A stretch of 64,000 nt of DNA, from contig CBDEGO010000004.1 of the NCBI GenBank assembly GCA_965237995.1, forward strand, positions 1 to 64,000, given 5' to 3'. A model generated the notes under the pieces. The model was not told the DNA's origin. It saw nothing but the letters and a program-made list of their open reading frames with translations, and did no database searches. Shown here in pieces: positions 17,018 through 26,309 of this stretch. A program made the translations under genes and the position numbers. Within the stretch, counting starts at the first letter, position 1, and each line of letters opens with the position of its first letter. This stretch comes from JAAELZ01 sp965237995. Its GTDB lineage: Bacteria > Pseudomonadota > Gammaproteobacteria > Arenicellales > Poriferihabitantaceae.

Positions 17018-17488
17018 CTACATAGTTATTTCATAACTATATTCGCGTATTACATTTAATGGGATTACATTCATACGCTGCCCTTCTATGTAGTCGTAGT
17101 GACTAGCCCAAACCTGAGCTCTAACGTCCCCTGCTTGATTAAATTCGACTGTCTCCCACCTAGCGCAGTCGCCTTCACTATGTGTGTTCGTATCGTATAC
17201 GGCACATTCAGTCTTAGTAGAGACGACAGGTTGCGAAAGTAACTTACCTTTCACCCATGTGCATGCTGGGTCAGAGTTAGTATTTGGGTCGTGAGGACAA
17301 ACTCTTACTCTTTTAGGCTGTTGAGCATAGATAAAGCCATCTTTAATGTATGTTTTATCTGCCGATACCCAAACGTTGTCTTTTTGAAAATGTATCGCTC
17401 CAAACTGGGTAAATTCAGCCATTGACGCGCCAGAGAACAAAACTAAAGCCGCTACTAATCCAAGTTTCTTTAATGCTATATTTTTCAT
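17018..17488 (-). CDS. Hypothetical secreted protein with four cysteines
   Basis: 156 aa with a signal peptide (LGLVAALVLFSGASMA, cleavage near residue 24). The mature part has four cysteines, in RVCPHD, PACTW, TECAVY and GDCARW, spaced as if forming two disulfides. I recognise no family. It is monocistronic between two terminators, so its function is not informed by neighbours. Confidence 0.65.
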   Translation of the reverse strand: MKNIALKKLGLVAALVLFSGASMAEFTQFGAIHFQKDNVWVSADKTYIKDGFIYAQQPKRVRVCPHDPNTNSDPACTWVKGKLLSQPVVSTKTECAVYDTNTHSEGDCARWETVEFNQAGDVRAQVWASHYDYIEGQRMNVIPLNVIREYSYEITM

Positions 17489-17930
17489 GATTCTAAATTC
17501 CTCATACTTATAAAATAAATTGATTAACTATTAACATCCGGATTACAGATTCAGACGCGTTGGATTTTAGAAAGTTCACAACTATTTTTTTATCAACCCA
17601 TTTCTCTATAAATGCAATCATGTTCCTAGCCCCGATAAAGTGCTTTAGCCAAGATCAATTCTCACCTTGTGCTTATCAAATGCCGACAACTTATAGACCG
17701 ATCGGATACATGAGGTACTGAGGAAATTACAAAAGTTCATTTTAAAGACGAAACACACTACAACACAACTATGTAGAGAGTGACTCAGTCACTTGACTAC
17801 GAGCAGATAGTGTAAATAACGGTGAAGAGACCTGCCATTCTTGCGGCAATTCAGAATCTTCTAGCTTAGACGCCAAATCCCTAGCGCTTATTGATTAAGG
17901 AAATAAGATATAACGGTAAAAAACAAAAAA
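17489..17930. other. Intergenic region, no gene seen
   Basis: About 440 bp between the start of the secreted protein gene and the porin terminator. I see no reading frame of note, no tRNA-like fold and no strong dyad; it should hold the promoter of the minus-strand gene ending at 17018. Confidence 0.4.
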
Positions 17931-17950
17931 AGGGGCAGTTGCCTGCCCCT
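17931..17950 (-). terminator. Rho-independent terminator of the porin gene
   Basis: Perfect 8-bp stem AGGGGCAG / CTGCCCCT with a TTGC loop, followed on the minus strand by a run of seven T at 17924-17930. It lies 36 bp after the porin stop codon. Confidence 0.9.
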
Positions 17951-17986
17951 AAAATCATCTAAAAGGTTAATATTTGAGAGATTTTT

Positions 17987-18823
17987 TTAAAAACTATATG
18001 TCATAGATGTCCTAATAAAAGCTACATCATCACCTTCTTCAGGAGCAGTGTTTTCCGCACGAAGGCTCCATGTAAGGTTATCTGAAAGCGATTTACTGAA
18101 ATTCAAACGCGTAATGTCGCCCGTACCATCTAGTGTTGAATAAGTGAGTGCAACACCCCATCCTCCCAACGTAATTATACCTTCAACAGCAGTCACGTCG
18201 CCAGAATCACGGCTACCCATATGAGCAGCTATGCTACCATTAGTAAACGCATATTTAACCCCAACAATAGCACCACTGTCGTCGGTATCGCCACCTATTA
18301 CGCCTGTGTCAAAACCAGCACCTAATGTTAGTCCGCCGGCACTATATTGTACGCCAACGCCAGAAACGTCAGTATTGCCTTCTGGAGAATAAGCCAGCAC
18401 ATACGACACCGCACCTGATGATCCAGTAAAGGCTAAATGCTCTTCATAATCTTCATTGAATCCGTGCATATCATTCGCCAGTTGACCCATACTATGTGCA
18501 GTTGATGTCTCACCTAATGTGATAGCACCCCAGTCACCAGAATAACCTACCGCCACACTATCTGCATCGATATCATCACCTGATAAGCCGTCAGCATCCA
18601 AACGAAGACTAGCAAATGCGCCTGAGTCGTCTTGTAGCCCAATACCAAATCGTACATCACCCGCTTCGATGTGCTGATCATCTTCATGGCCATCATCGGA
18701 CAAGTAGAAATGTGCTTCAACAACACCCGAATAGGTCACTTCAACTGCCATAGCAGGCGCGCTAGCAAATGCAGTTGCGCCCAACGCAAGTGCTAATGTT
18801 GTCATTTTATAATTAATAGTCAT
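17987..18823 (-). CDS. Outer-membrane porin
   Basis: 278 aa with a signal peptide (cleavage after SAPAMA, residue 26). The mature protein starts VEVTYSGVVEAHFYL and alternates hydrophobic and acidic residues as in a beta-barrel. It ends in the terminal Phe (TYSF) needed for outer-membrane insertion. It is rich in Asp and Gly and has few basic residues. Probably a general or sugar-permitting channel for the surrounding uptake systems. It is monocistronic with its own terminator. Confidence 0.85.
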   Translation of the reverse strand: MTINYKMTTLALALGATAFASAPAMAVEVTYSGVVEAHFYLSDDGHEDDQHIEAGDVRFGIGLQDDSGAFASLRLDADGLSGDDIDADSVAVGYSGDWGAITLGETSTAHSMGQLANDMHGFNEDYEEHLAFTGSSGAVSYVLAYSPEGNTDVSGVGVQYSAGGLTLGAGFDTGVIGGDTDDSGAIVGVKYAFTNGSIAAHMGSRDSGDVTAVEGIITLGGWGVALTYSTLDGTGDITRLNFSKSLSDNLTWSLRAENTAPEEGDDVAFIRTSMTYSF

Positions 18824-19155
18824 TCTGTATCCTCAATAATTGCAATTTATATTTGTTAGCGAATCCCTCTTATACAGTTACCTGATTCGAAATTTTTCGA
18901 CTAAGGGTTGTCGCTACTTCTGGGGTATAGGAATAAACAACATTAATCATTGATATATATCGTTATTTATATCTATCCAGCAGAGAATAATACCGTCTTG
19001 ACAGGGCTGGCATAGATACTCTATCAGGAGATACTTGTACTCTAATGTTGAACTAAGCTTAGATACTGCTGTCCTGTCATTTTTTGCAGAATTAACACAT
19101 CGTTAAGAGAGCATTTAGTAGCTTTAACCTCAGAGTAAAGTCTGCCTTTCCTGGC
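18824..19155. other. Intergenic region upstream of the porin
   Basis: 332 bp between the eda stop and the porin start. It should contain the porin promoter. I see AT-rich stretches but no clear operator or terminator. Confidence 0.4.
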
Positions 19156-19806
19156 TTACTCTTTTTCTAAAAGCACTTTTGTTTCAGTTAAGCGATTGCT
19201 AACTTCTTTCCATGAATTTTGGCTTATGAGTTGCGGAGATACCATCCAAGAACCACCTACCATAGGTACACAAGGTAACCGAAGATAGTCTCTTACATTA
19301 TCAATATTTACTCCTCCAGTTGGGCAGAACTTGAGGCCGTTAAAAACACTACTGTATGTGCTAACCCCTTTAGCACCACCATGCAAATCAGCCGGGAAAA
19401 ACTTCAAAAGCTGATATCCATATGCAGTTGCTTTCATTATTTCAGAAGCGGTCACAGCGCCTGGTAATAAAGGCACCTTTGATCTTACAGACGCCTCATG
19501 CACTTCTTCCGAAAACCCTGGTGACACTAAGAATTTCGCTCCTGCCTCACAGGCATCAAGCGTGGTTTGTTCATTAGTGACTGTTCCTGCAGCAACAACG
19601 ACTCCGGGCACCTTAGCCATTGCTTCAATAGCCTGTAGTGCGCAGCTTGATCGCAGCGTAACCTCTATAACGGGAAATTCGTTCTCGACAAGCAATTGCG
19701 CCAGTGGCACAGCTTTAGAGACGTCATCGATCACAACTACGGGGATCAGTTGTTGATTCGAGCACAAGTTTAAAATATCTGTAGATGAAGTATTAATCTC
19801 TGCCAT
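19156..19806 (-). CDS. eda: KDPG/KHG aldolase (second copy, Entner-Doudoroff operon)
   Basis: 216 aa with the catalytic features EVTLRSSCAL (Glu), VSPGFSEEV and the Schiff-base Lys in LLKFFPADLHGG. It performs the last Entner-Doudoroff step, KDPG to pyruvate and glyceraldehyde-3-phosphate. It begins 18 bp after edd, making it the last gene of zwf-pgl-edd-eda. It is only moderately similar to the copy at 16079, so this is probably not a recent duplication. Confidence 0.92.
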   Translation of the reverse strand: MAEINTSSTDILNLCSNQQLIPVVVIDDVSKAVPLAQLLVENEFPVIEVTLRSSCALQAIEAMAKVPGVVVAAGTVTNEQTTLDACEAGAKFLVSPGFSEEVHEASVRSKVPLLPGAVTASEIMKATAYGYQLLKFFPADLHGGAKGVSTYSSVFNGLKFCPTGGVNIDNVRDYLRLPCVPMVGGSWMVSPQLISQNSWKEVSNRLTETKVLLEKE

Positions 19807-19824
19807 AATTCTGACTCTTTCGTA

Positions 19825-21645
19825 CTAATATTTATGAAAGAAAATACTCGCCCCTTGCGTCGCACTACCTGCATTCTCCCGGAATAATGAAAAGAGCTCT
19901 CGCCCACAGCCGTGCTGATCCTCTGTTGTGATTTCGCTGTGGATTCGATCTGCAAAATCACTATTTTCTACCATCATCGTACCATTGATCGTATCAAGAC
20001 AAATCATGTCCCCATCAGCTATTAACCCTATTGGCCCTGCATCGACACTTTCTGGAGAAACATGAATAGCTGCCGGTATTTTGCCTGAAGCGCCTGACAT
20101 TCTGCCATCGGTTAGCAAAGCAACCTGATGCCCAGCATCTTGCAATGTTGCTAGGATAGGTGTGAGCGCATGTAACTCTGGCATGCCATTCGCTTGCGGG
20201 CCTTGCTGAGCCAACACACAAACAAAGTCACAATGTAGCTCCCCTGCTTCATAGGCATCTTTTACTTGCTGTTGATTGGTAAACACACGTGCGGGGGCTC
20301 GAATAGTAACCTGAGAATCTTTTAATGCCGAGGTTTTCATAATGGCCGTACCCAAGTTTCCTTCTAACACCTGTAAACCACCGGTGGAAGAAAACGGCTG
20401 GTCAACAGTCGCCAAAACCTCGCTAGCAATGTCTCCTTTTGTGGGCTGCCCCCAGTTTAATTTATTTCCTTCGCTCAACTTCGGCGCAAGGCAATAGTCA
20501 CTTAATGATTCTCCTACTACCGACTTAACTTCGTTATGTAAATAACCTTTTGACAACAACTCCTCTATAAATACTGGTACTCCCCCTGCCTGCTGGAGTT
20601 TATTTACATCATGCCTCCCGTTAGGATAAATTTTGTATAAAACTGGGACAACTTTAGAAAGTTGAGCAAAATCTTGTAACTTTATATGAATTCCCGCAAC
20701 TCTAGCCATCGCTGTTAGGTGCAAAACCAAATTAGTTGACCCACCAGAAGCGAGTAGACTAACAATTGCATTAACAAAGTTTTTTTCAGCTAGTATTTCG
20801 TAGGTAGGCCTATACCTATTCGATTCGTACACAGAGTTTAATAACTCAATAACTGCTGCACGCGTCAGGGGCTTTCTGAGTGGATCTTCTGGGTTAATAA
20901 AACTTGTACCGGGCAAATGTAGACCAATCACCTCCATAAGTAATTGGTTAGTATTCGCAGTACCGTAAAAAGTGCAAGTACCTGGACTGTGGTAAGCGCC
21001 CATTTCTGACTTCAACAAATCCTCAACACCCACTTGCTGCATCGCAAACTGTTCGCGCACTTTGGCTTTAACCTCGTTGGGTATTCCCGAAGGCATTGGG
21101 CCAGCTGGTATCATGATGGCAGGTAAGTGACCAAACGATGCTGCTGCCATGACCATCCCCGGAATAATTTTGTCGCAAACGCCTAAATACACCACAGCAT
21201 CGAAACATTGATGCGATAGCGCCACCGCTGTCGATAGCGCAATAACCTCCCTTGAAAAGAGTGACAACTCCATTCCGTCTTGCCCTTGGGTCACACCATC
21301 ACACATAGCGGGCACTCCACCTGCAACCTGAGCTGTAGCACCTAAACTTAATGCTTGCTCCTTTATAAAATCTGGGTAATGTTTAAATGGCTGGTGTGCG
21401 GACAACATATCGTTGTAAGCCGTAATTATTCCTATATTACTAGCGCCCTTTTTGATTAAGTTAGATTTTTCTTTGGCGCTAGATGCAGCGCACACATGCG
21501 CCAAGTTGCTGCAGGCTAGATCATGACGCTTAACGCCCTGACTGGCTGCTGATTTCATCCGGTGCAGATAGGCATCTCGCGAGACTTTACTTCGCTCGAT
21601 AATATTTTCGGTTACTTTCTCAACAATTTCGTTTATTTGAGTCAT
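19825..21645 (-). CDS. edd: 6-phosphogluconate dehydratase
   Basis: 606 aa, the usual Edd length (IlvD/Edd family). The Fe-S ligand cysteines are visible in PAMCDGVTQG, GVCDKIIPG and GTCTFYGTAN. The C-terminal DGRMSGASGKIPAAIH motif is typical. It converts 6-phosphogluconate to KDPG in the cytoplasm. It is preceded by pgl (20-bp gap) and followed by eda. Confidence 0.95.
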   Translation of the reverse strand: MTQINEIVEKVTENIIERSKVSRDAYLHRMKSAASQGVKRHDLACSNLAHVCAASSAKEKSNLIKKGASNIGIITAYNDMLSAHQPFKHYPDFIKEQALSLGATAQVAGGVPAMCDGVTQGQDGMELSLFSREVIALSTAVALSHQCFDAVVYLGVCDKIIPGMVMAAASFGHLPAIMIPAGPMPSGIPNEVKAKVREQFAMQQVGVEDLLKSEMGAYHSPGTCTFYGTANTNQLLMEVIGLHLPGTSFINPEDPLRKPLTRAAVIELLNSVYESNRYRPTYEILAEKNFVNAIVSLLASGGSTNLVLHLTAMARVAGIHIKLQDFAQLSKVVPVLYKIYPNGRHDVNKLQQAGGVPVFIEELLSKGYLHNEVKSVVGESLSDYCLAPKLSEGNKLNWGQPTKGDIASEVLATVDQPFSSTGGLQVLEGNLGTAIMKTSALKDSQVTIRAPARVFTNQQQVKDAYEAGELHCDFVCVLAQQGPQANGMPELHALTPILATLQDAGHQVALLTDGRMSGASGKIPAAIHVSPESVDAGPIGLIADGDMICLDTINGTMMVENSDFADRIHSEITTEDQHGCGRELFSLFRENAGSATQGASIFFHKY

Positions 21646-21665
21646 GACCCTATTTAGTTATCCAA

Positions 21666-22346
21666 TTAATCGGTGTAATAAACTTGTATATCAACTTCTG
21701 CAATTAGATGATCAATTGGCATCCTTTTCTCTTTCCGATCATCACGATTCTGAAATATATTTAACTTCTGCCTTCCTGAAATAAGTAAGTAGTGGTGCCT
21801 AGCTGTAGCAATTGCAGATAAATTCAAACTTACTCTTGGCTCGTCTAAAAGAGGGTGCTCGGCAACGATTATTGCAGGATCCTCGGCGAGGCTTAACGCA
21901 GATTCAAGATTGTTCATGCCTGGAAACAATGAGGCAAAATGCCCGTCATCCCCCATACCCAATACACAAATATCTATGGCCCCTTTTATGAACAACTTCT
22001 GTGTAAGTTCCTTAGCCTGGTCCGAAATAGCTTTTTCAGAGTGATATAAAGCAACCCTGTTAGATAACATCGCATCACTTTGGGATATGATACGGTAAAG
22101 CATCGCCTCATTTGAGCGAGCACTGTTAAAGGGTACCCAACGTTCATCATTCAACACTAAAAATATCCTCCCCCAAGGTAAATTGAAGGCAAAAAACAAC
22201 TCGTAAAACAACTTCGGCGTATTTCCTCCTGGCACGCTAATGACTACAAATTCTTGTTCCCATAAGAGCTGTAATACATCCTCTCTAATCTTTCTAGCCA
22301 GACTGATAGCTTGGGTATTTGAGTCTACAAACTGATTTATACTCAT
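21666..22346 (-). CDS. pgl: 6-phosphogluconolactonase (DevB/SOL type)
   Basis: 226 aa from the ATG at 22346, which overlaps the zwf stop as ATGA and so fits translational coupling; an upstream in-frame start at 22361 is less likely. It contains VISVPGGNTPKLFYELF near the N-terminus, LVLNDERWVPFNSARSNEAMLYR in the middle and the family motif VLGMGDDGHFASLFPG. It hydrolyses 6-phosphogluconolactone made by Zwf. The protein is somewhat shorter than average but has all motifs. Confidence 0.92.
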   Translation of the reverse strand: MSINQFVDSNTQAISLARKIREDVLQLLWEQEFVVISVPGGNTPKLFYELFFAFNLPWGRIFLVLNDERWVPFNSARSNEAMLYRIISQSDAMLSNRVALYHSEKAISDQAKELTQKLFIKGAIDICVLGMGDDGHFASLFPGMNNLESALSLAEDPAIIVAEHPLLDEPRVSLNLSAIATARHHYLLISGRQKLNIFQNRDDRKEKRMPIDHLIAEVDIQVYYTD

Positions 22347-23809
22347 ACTAGTTTGCTCCAAGACCGATTATTTCTTCTAAGCAAAAAATCGGCCTCAAAT
22401 GGTCCCGAGCTATTTGCTGGATATTCTTCCGGTGGCTCTCCCGCCTCTTCCCAAGCTTCAATAATAGGGTCTATCCAGCACCAAGATGCTTCAACTTCAT
22501 CTCCCCGCATAAACAAAGTTTGGTCGCCTCTTACAACATCTAACATCAAACGTTCATAAGCATTCATCCTTGGGCTTTTGTCATTTTGTTCAGCAATCGT
22601 CGTATCTAAAATGGTTTGTCTAAAGCGCATACCGCCAAGGCCTGGTTCTTTAGAAACGATTTGTAGGTCGACTCCTTCATTAGGCTGCAAGCGTATGATA
22701 AGTGCATTCTGGCTGATGCCATGACTGTTATCACCGAATATCAAATGTGGTGCTGACTTCAGCACAATTTTAATTTCGGCTTGATTTGCTTTAAGTTTCT
22801 TACCGGTTCGCAAATAAAATGGGACGCCAGACCAACGCCAATTTTCGATCTCTACACGTAAGGCAACATAGCTCTCTGTACTACTATTTAAATTCCCCAC
22901 ATCCTTTTTATAGCTCGATTGCCCATCACTTTCTACATACTGCCCTCGGACGGTATTTTCGCGAACAGCCTCCCCTGTAATCGGCTTTAAGCTGTGAAGC
23001 ACTTTTAATTTTTCATCGCGTACACTATCAGCCTCGTACGTTCTTGGAGCCTCCATAGCACATAAGCATAGCAGCTGAATCAAGTGGTTTTGCACCATGT
23101 CACGCATCGCGCCTGATTTATCATAATAGCCGCCCCTCCCTTGCACACCAACAGTTTCAGCAACCGTTATTTGGACATGGTCGATATATTGATAATTCCA
23201 TAACGGCTCAAACATCGAATTAGCAAACCGCAGCGCCATTAAATTTTGAACTGTCTCCTTTCCGAGGTAATGATCAATGCGGTAAATACAAGATTCTGAA
23301 AATACCTGCGTTAGCAATCTGTTCAATTTTTTTGCAGAGCCCAAATCAAAACCCAGTGGTTTTTCAACAACCATGCGAGCATTACGATTTAGCTTGTGTG
23401 TTTTTAAACCACTCAAGGTAGGCTCAAACAAAGATGGCCCAACAGACAAATAGAAAACGCGAACAAGTCCATTTTCTTTACCGGCTATATTGGTTGCTAA
23501 GCTCGCCCAGTCCCTGTCCTTATTTACATCTAATTGAATGTACGAAAGTAGCTCTAAAAATAACGCTATTTTCTCTACATACCCTGCTTGTCTTTGATGT
23601 TGCTCTTCTAATAGCTGTCGGACTTCTTGCTTAAATACGTCATTCGATTTTGATTGCCTAGCACAACCAATTATTTTTGAATCCTCTGATACCTGACCAT
23701 CAACGTACCGATGAAATAATGCTGGCAACAATTTTTTGGTCGCTAAATCTCCTGTAACGCCAAAAATAATATACTCAAATGGTGGAGAAACGATAATTTT
23801 ACGATTCAT
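22343..23809 (-). CDS. zwf: Glucose-6-phosphate 1-dehydrogenase
   Basis: 488 aa, the normal length. It has the NADP-binding motif FGVTGDLATKKLLPAL (residues 16-31) and the active-site signature RIDHYLGKE (177-185). It oxidises glucose-6-phosphate to 6-phosphogluconolactone. It is the first gene of zwf-pgl-edd-eda; the 184-bp gap upstream should hold the operon promoter, but I saw no HexR-type palindrome there. The neighbouring glucokinase and glucose transporter supply its substrate. Confidence 0.95.
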   Translation of the reverse strand: MNRKIIVSPPFEYIIFGVTGDLATKKLLPALFHRYVDGQVSEDSKIIGCARQSKSNDVFKQEVRQLLEEQHQRQAGYVEKIALFLELLSYIQLDVNKDRDWASLATNIAGKENGLVRVFYLSVGPSLFEPTLSGLKTHKLNRNARMVVEKPLGFDLGSAKKLNRLLTQVFSESCIYRIDHYLGKETVQNLMALRFANSMFEPLWNYQYIDHVQITVAETVGVQGRGGYYDKSGAMRDMVQNHLIQLLCLCAMEAPRTYEADSVRDEKLKVLHSLKPITGEAVRENTVRGQYVESDGQSSYKKDVGNLNSSTESYVALRVEIENWRWSGVPFYLRTGKKLKANQAEIKIVLKSAPHLIFGDNSHGISQNALIIRLQPNEGVDLQIVSKEPGLGGMRFRQTILDTTIAEQNDKSPRMNAYERLMLDVVRGDQTLFMRGDEVEASWCWIDPIIEAWEEAGEPPEEYPANSSGPFEADFLLRRNNRSWSKLV

Positions 23810-23993
23810 CTAACCCTATGTTTACGTATGTTGTGGTATTTGCATAATAAAAGTCTCTCAAAATCAGGTCGTCATTAAGGTGATGTGTATCAACCTCTTA
23901 GGCACTCACTTCGATGGGTTCCAACAGTGGTGTTTAGATAACGCTACACACCACTTTGAATAAGAATTTGCGCACCTTTTAAGATAGTGAGCT

Positions 23994-24932
23994 CTACCTT
24001 CCCCCTTGCACAATTCGGCGAAACTCCCTTGGCGATGAACCTTTTAGATCTTTAAACCGTCTGTTGAAATTTGCAATGTTATTAAATCCAACTGAATAGC
24101 AAATAGTACTAACATATTGATCGGTTTCTAAAAGTAATGAACAAGCTTTTGTTACACGCAATTGATTAACAAAATCTGTAAACGTATAACCTGTAGCTTT
24201 TTTAAAATGACGAGAAAAACAACTTGAGTTCATATTTATGGAATTTGCCAACTTCTCCATATTCAACTCTTCTTCAAAGTTCTTCCTAACTTTTTCAATA
24301 ACATCTTCTAGTTGCTTGAATGATGGTAACGCCTCACCTTGAGTTTGCACCTGCTTTTGCGATAACAATGAATAATTTTTATCTTTGATCAGATAGCTAA
24401 TTAACCTCAAAAATTCAGTAAGGCGGAAAACACCGCTAGATGTTTTTATTGCACGCAGTTTCTTTTTGATTGCATCATCCACATCATAGAACTCGACCCC
24501 ATACTGCGCTTTTTGTAAAAGATTCTTTACGTCAGCCAACTCAGGAATGACTTCTGTCGCCTTAATAAATGGCTCCTCGGCAAACCGAATTGATCCAGAA
24601 TATGTCTTTAGGCCCATTTTACTGGGCTGTGTAGATACCCAGCAGTGGGGTAGTCTCGGCGCAATTAAAACTAGGTGACCCGGCTCAAATAGACCTACGT
24701 GATCACCAACGTAAAAATAGCCACTTTTTTCTCCTGAAAATACAATTTCGTATTCTTCATGAAAATGCCAACCACTAGGATTAGTAGACTCATCCAATTC
24801 TAAACATCTAATCAACCCAGGCGGTGGATTTTTCAGATGGTGAACATTTTGGTTTGCAGGTATAGACCGGTACCCACGGCGAGGCTCTTGTGCAGGCAAC
24901 TTACTTTTTACCGGTGGGCACAATTCAAACAT
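23994..24932 (-). CDS. AraC-family transcriptional regulator with cupin sensor domain
   Basis: 312 aa. The N-terminal half contains a cupin-like sugar-binding fold (SGWHFHEEYEIVFSGEKSGYFYVGDHVGLFEPGHLVLIAPRLPHCW). The last about 100 residues carry two helix-turn-helix motifs, including SINMNSSCFSRHFKKATGYTFTDFVNQLRV and TICYSVGFNNIANFNRRFKDLKGSSPREFRR. It lies between the zwf operon and the glucose ABC genes. Its promoter shares 33 bp of near-identical sequence with the promoter of the polyol ABC operon at 56.2 kb, so it may activate that operon, like MtlR of pseudomonads. Confidence 0.88.
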   Translation of the reverse strand: MFELCPPVKSKLPAQEPRRGYRSIPANQNVHHLKNPPPGLIRCLELDESTNPSGWHFHEEYEIVFSGEKSGYFYVGDHVGLFEPGHLVLIAPRLPHCWVSTQPSKMGLKTYSGSIRFAEEPFIKATEVIPELADVKNLLQKAQYGVEFYDVDDAIKKKLRAIKTSSGVFRLTEFLRLISYLIKDKNYSLLSQKQVQTQGEALPSFKQLEDVIEKVRKNFEEELNMEKLANSINMNSSCFSRHFKKATGYTFTDFVNQLRVTKACSLLLETDQYVSTICYSVGFNNIANFNRRFKDLKGSSPREFRRIVQGGR

Positions 24933-25076
24933 TTTTTATGCGCGCCGCCAAGGATATATCTGAAGTCATTGAAGTATTGATACTGACGGTTAGCACTTAT
25001 TTATAAAATGACTAACATGCCAATTTTTATTTTTGAACACTCGGAATCTCTCTTAACAAATTTTCATTAGTTTCCT

Positions 25077-25130
25077 GTATAGGACCACATAATGTTTACG
25101 CGCGTCAAGTTATATTTGACACGTGTCTAG
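25077..25130. promoter_or_regulatory. Tandem operator pair upstream of araC-type gene
   Basis: 25077-25109 matches 56168-56200 with two mismatches. It contains two similar CG-centred elements whose centres lie 21 bp apart: TTTACGCGCGTCAAG (25095-25109) and TTGACACGTGTCTAG (25116-25130). The arrangement suits AraC-type direct repeats, while the CG-centred palindromes would also suit a LacI-family repressor. Confidence 0.7.
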
Positions 25131-25163
25131 AAATATAATACGCATGAAATATACATAGGAATA

Positions 25164-26264
25164 TCATCTCCCTATTCTCTGAGTTGAGTCTGGGTCAAAG
25201 AAAGTTACCCTCTCAACGTTCAGGGCCAAAGATATTTGGTTCGTTTCTAAACGAGCATTATCTGGGGTACACCGACATATCAAGCTTGTATCATTGAGTT
25301 TGCTATGAATTAACACATCTGCACCTGTCAACTCTTGGAGTAAAGACTCTAGTTCTATAGAAGCTTCCTCTTGGCCATTATCAGCAGCACCAAAATGTTC
25401 CGGGCGTATGCCTGCAATTACCTGTTTTCCGCGGTAATCTTTTAGATCTGATAGACTGCGCTCGGGTATGAGAAAACTTTGATCCTCTCCAGCACCTTTC
25501 AACATAAAGCTTTTACCGTCTTCCGAAATAGGAACGGGGATGAAATTCATTGAAGGTGAACCCATGAACCCAGCAACAAATAAGTTATCTGGCAAATCGT
25601 AAACTTCTTGCGGTGAACCAAATTGCTGCACAACTCCACCGTTCATAACCGCTATTTTGTCGCCCAAAGTCATTGCTTCAATTTGATCATGCGTCACATA
25701 AGCAATAGTCGTATTCATGGTTTTATGCAGCTTTTTTATTTCTGCTCGCATGTCTACCCTCAATTTCGCATCGAGATTACTTAAAGGTTCATCGAACAAA
25801 AACAAACGCGGCTCTCTCGCTAATGCACGCCCCATCGCCACACGTTGGCGCTGTCCCCCAGATAATTGAGATGGCTTGCGATCAAGCAAGTCCTCCATTT
25901 GCAATAGCTTGGCTACGCGTGAAATAGTGCTGTCTATCTCTGGCTTAGGGGTTTTGCGTATCTCCATACCAAATGCCATGTTTTGTCTGACGGTCATCGT
26001 TGGATATAAAGCATAAGATTGAAATACCATTGCGATATCCCTGTCTTTAGGGGGCAAGTTAGTTACGTCTCGCTCTCCGATACAGATAGAGCCGTCCGTA
26101 ACTGGAATCAATCCCGCGATCATGTTCAGTAAGGTAGACTTACCGCATCCTGAAGGCCCCACTAAAATAAGAAACTCGCCCGGATTAACCGTTAAGTTAA
26201 TGTTTTTTAGCACTGTGACATCACCGTAGGATTTAGTGACGTTATCTATAGTTAATGCGTGCAT
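25164..26264 (-). CDS. Sugar ABC transporter ATP-binding protein (MalK/UgpC type)
   Basis: 366 aa. It shows Walker A GPSGCGKST (residues about 34-42), signature LSGGQRQRVAMGRA, Walker B RLFLFDEPLSNLDAKLR and the switch His in AYVTHDQIEAM. A C-terminal TOBE regulatory region contains the segment IAGIRPEHFG. It energises the two permeases encoded upstream. It is the last gene of the glk-SBP-permease-permease-ATPase operon. Confidence 0.93.
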   Translation of the reverse strand: MHALTIDNVTKSYGDVTVLKNINLTVNPGEFLILVGPSGCGKSTLLNMIAGLIPVTDGSICIGERDVTNLPPKDRDIAMVFQSYALYPTMTVRQNMAFGMEIRKTPKPEIDSTISRVAKLLQMEDLLDRKPSQLSGGQRQRVAMGRALAREPRLFLFDEPLSNLDAKLRVDMRAEIKKLHKTMNTTIAYVTHDQIEAMTLGDKIAVMNGGVVQQFGSPQEVYDLPDNLFVAGFMGSPSMNFIPVPISEDGKSFMLKGAGEDQSFLIPERSLSDLKDYRGKQVIAGIRPEHFGAADNGQEEASIELESLLQELTGADVLIHSKLNDTSLICRCTPDNARLETNQISLALNVERVTFFDPDSTQRIGR

Positions 26265-26309
26265 ATGATATTAGTTAGTTCTTTAGTTCTGCTATGATGC
26301 GCTTTAAAC

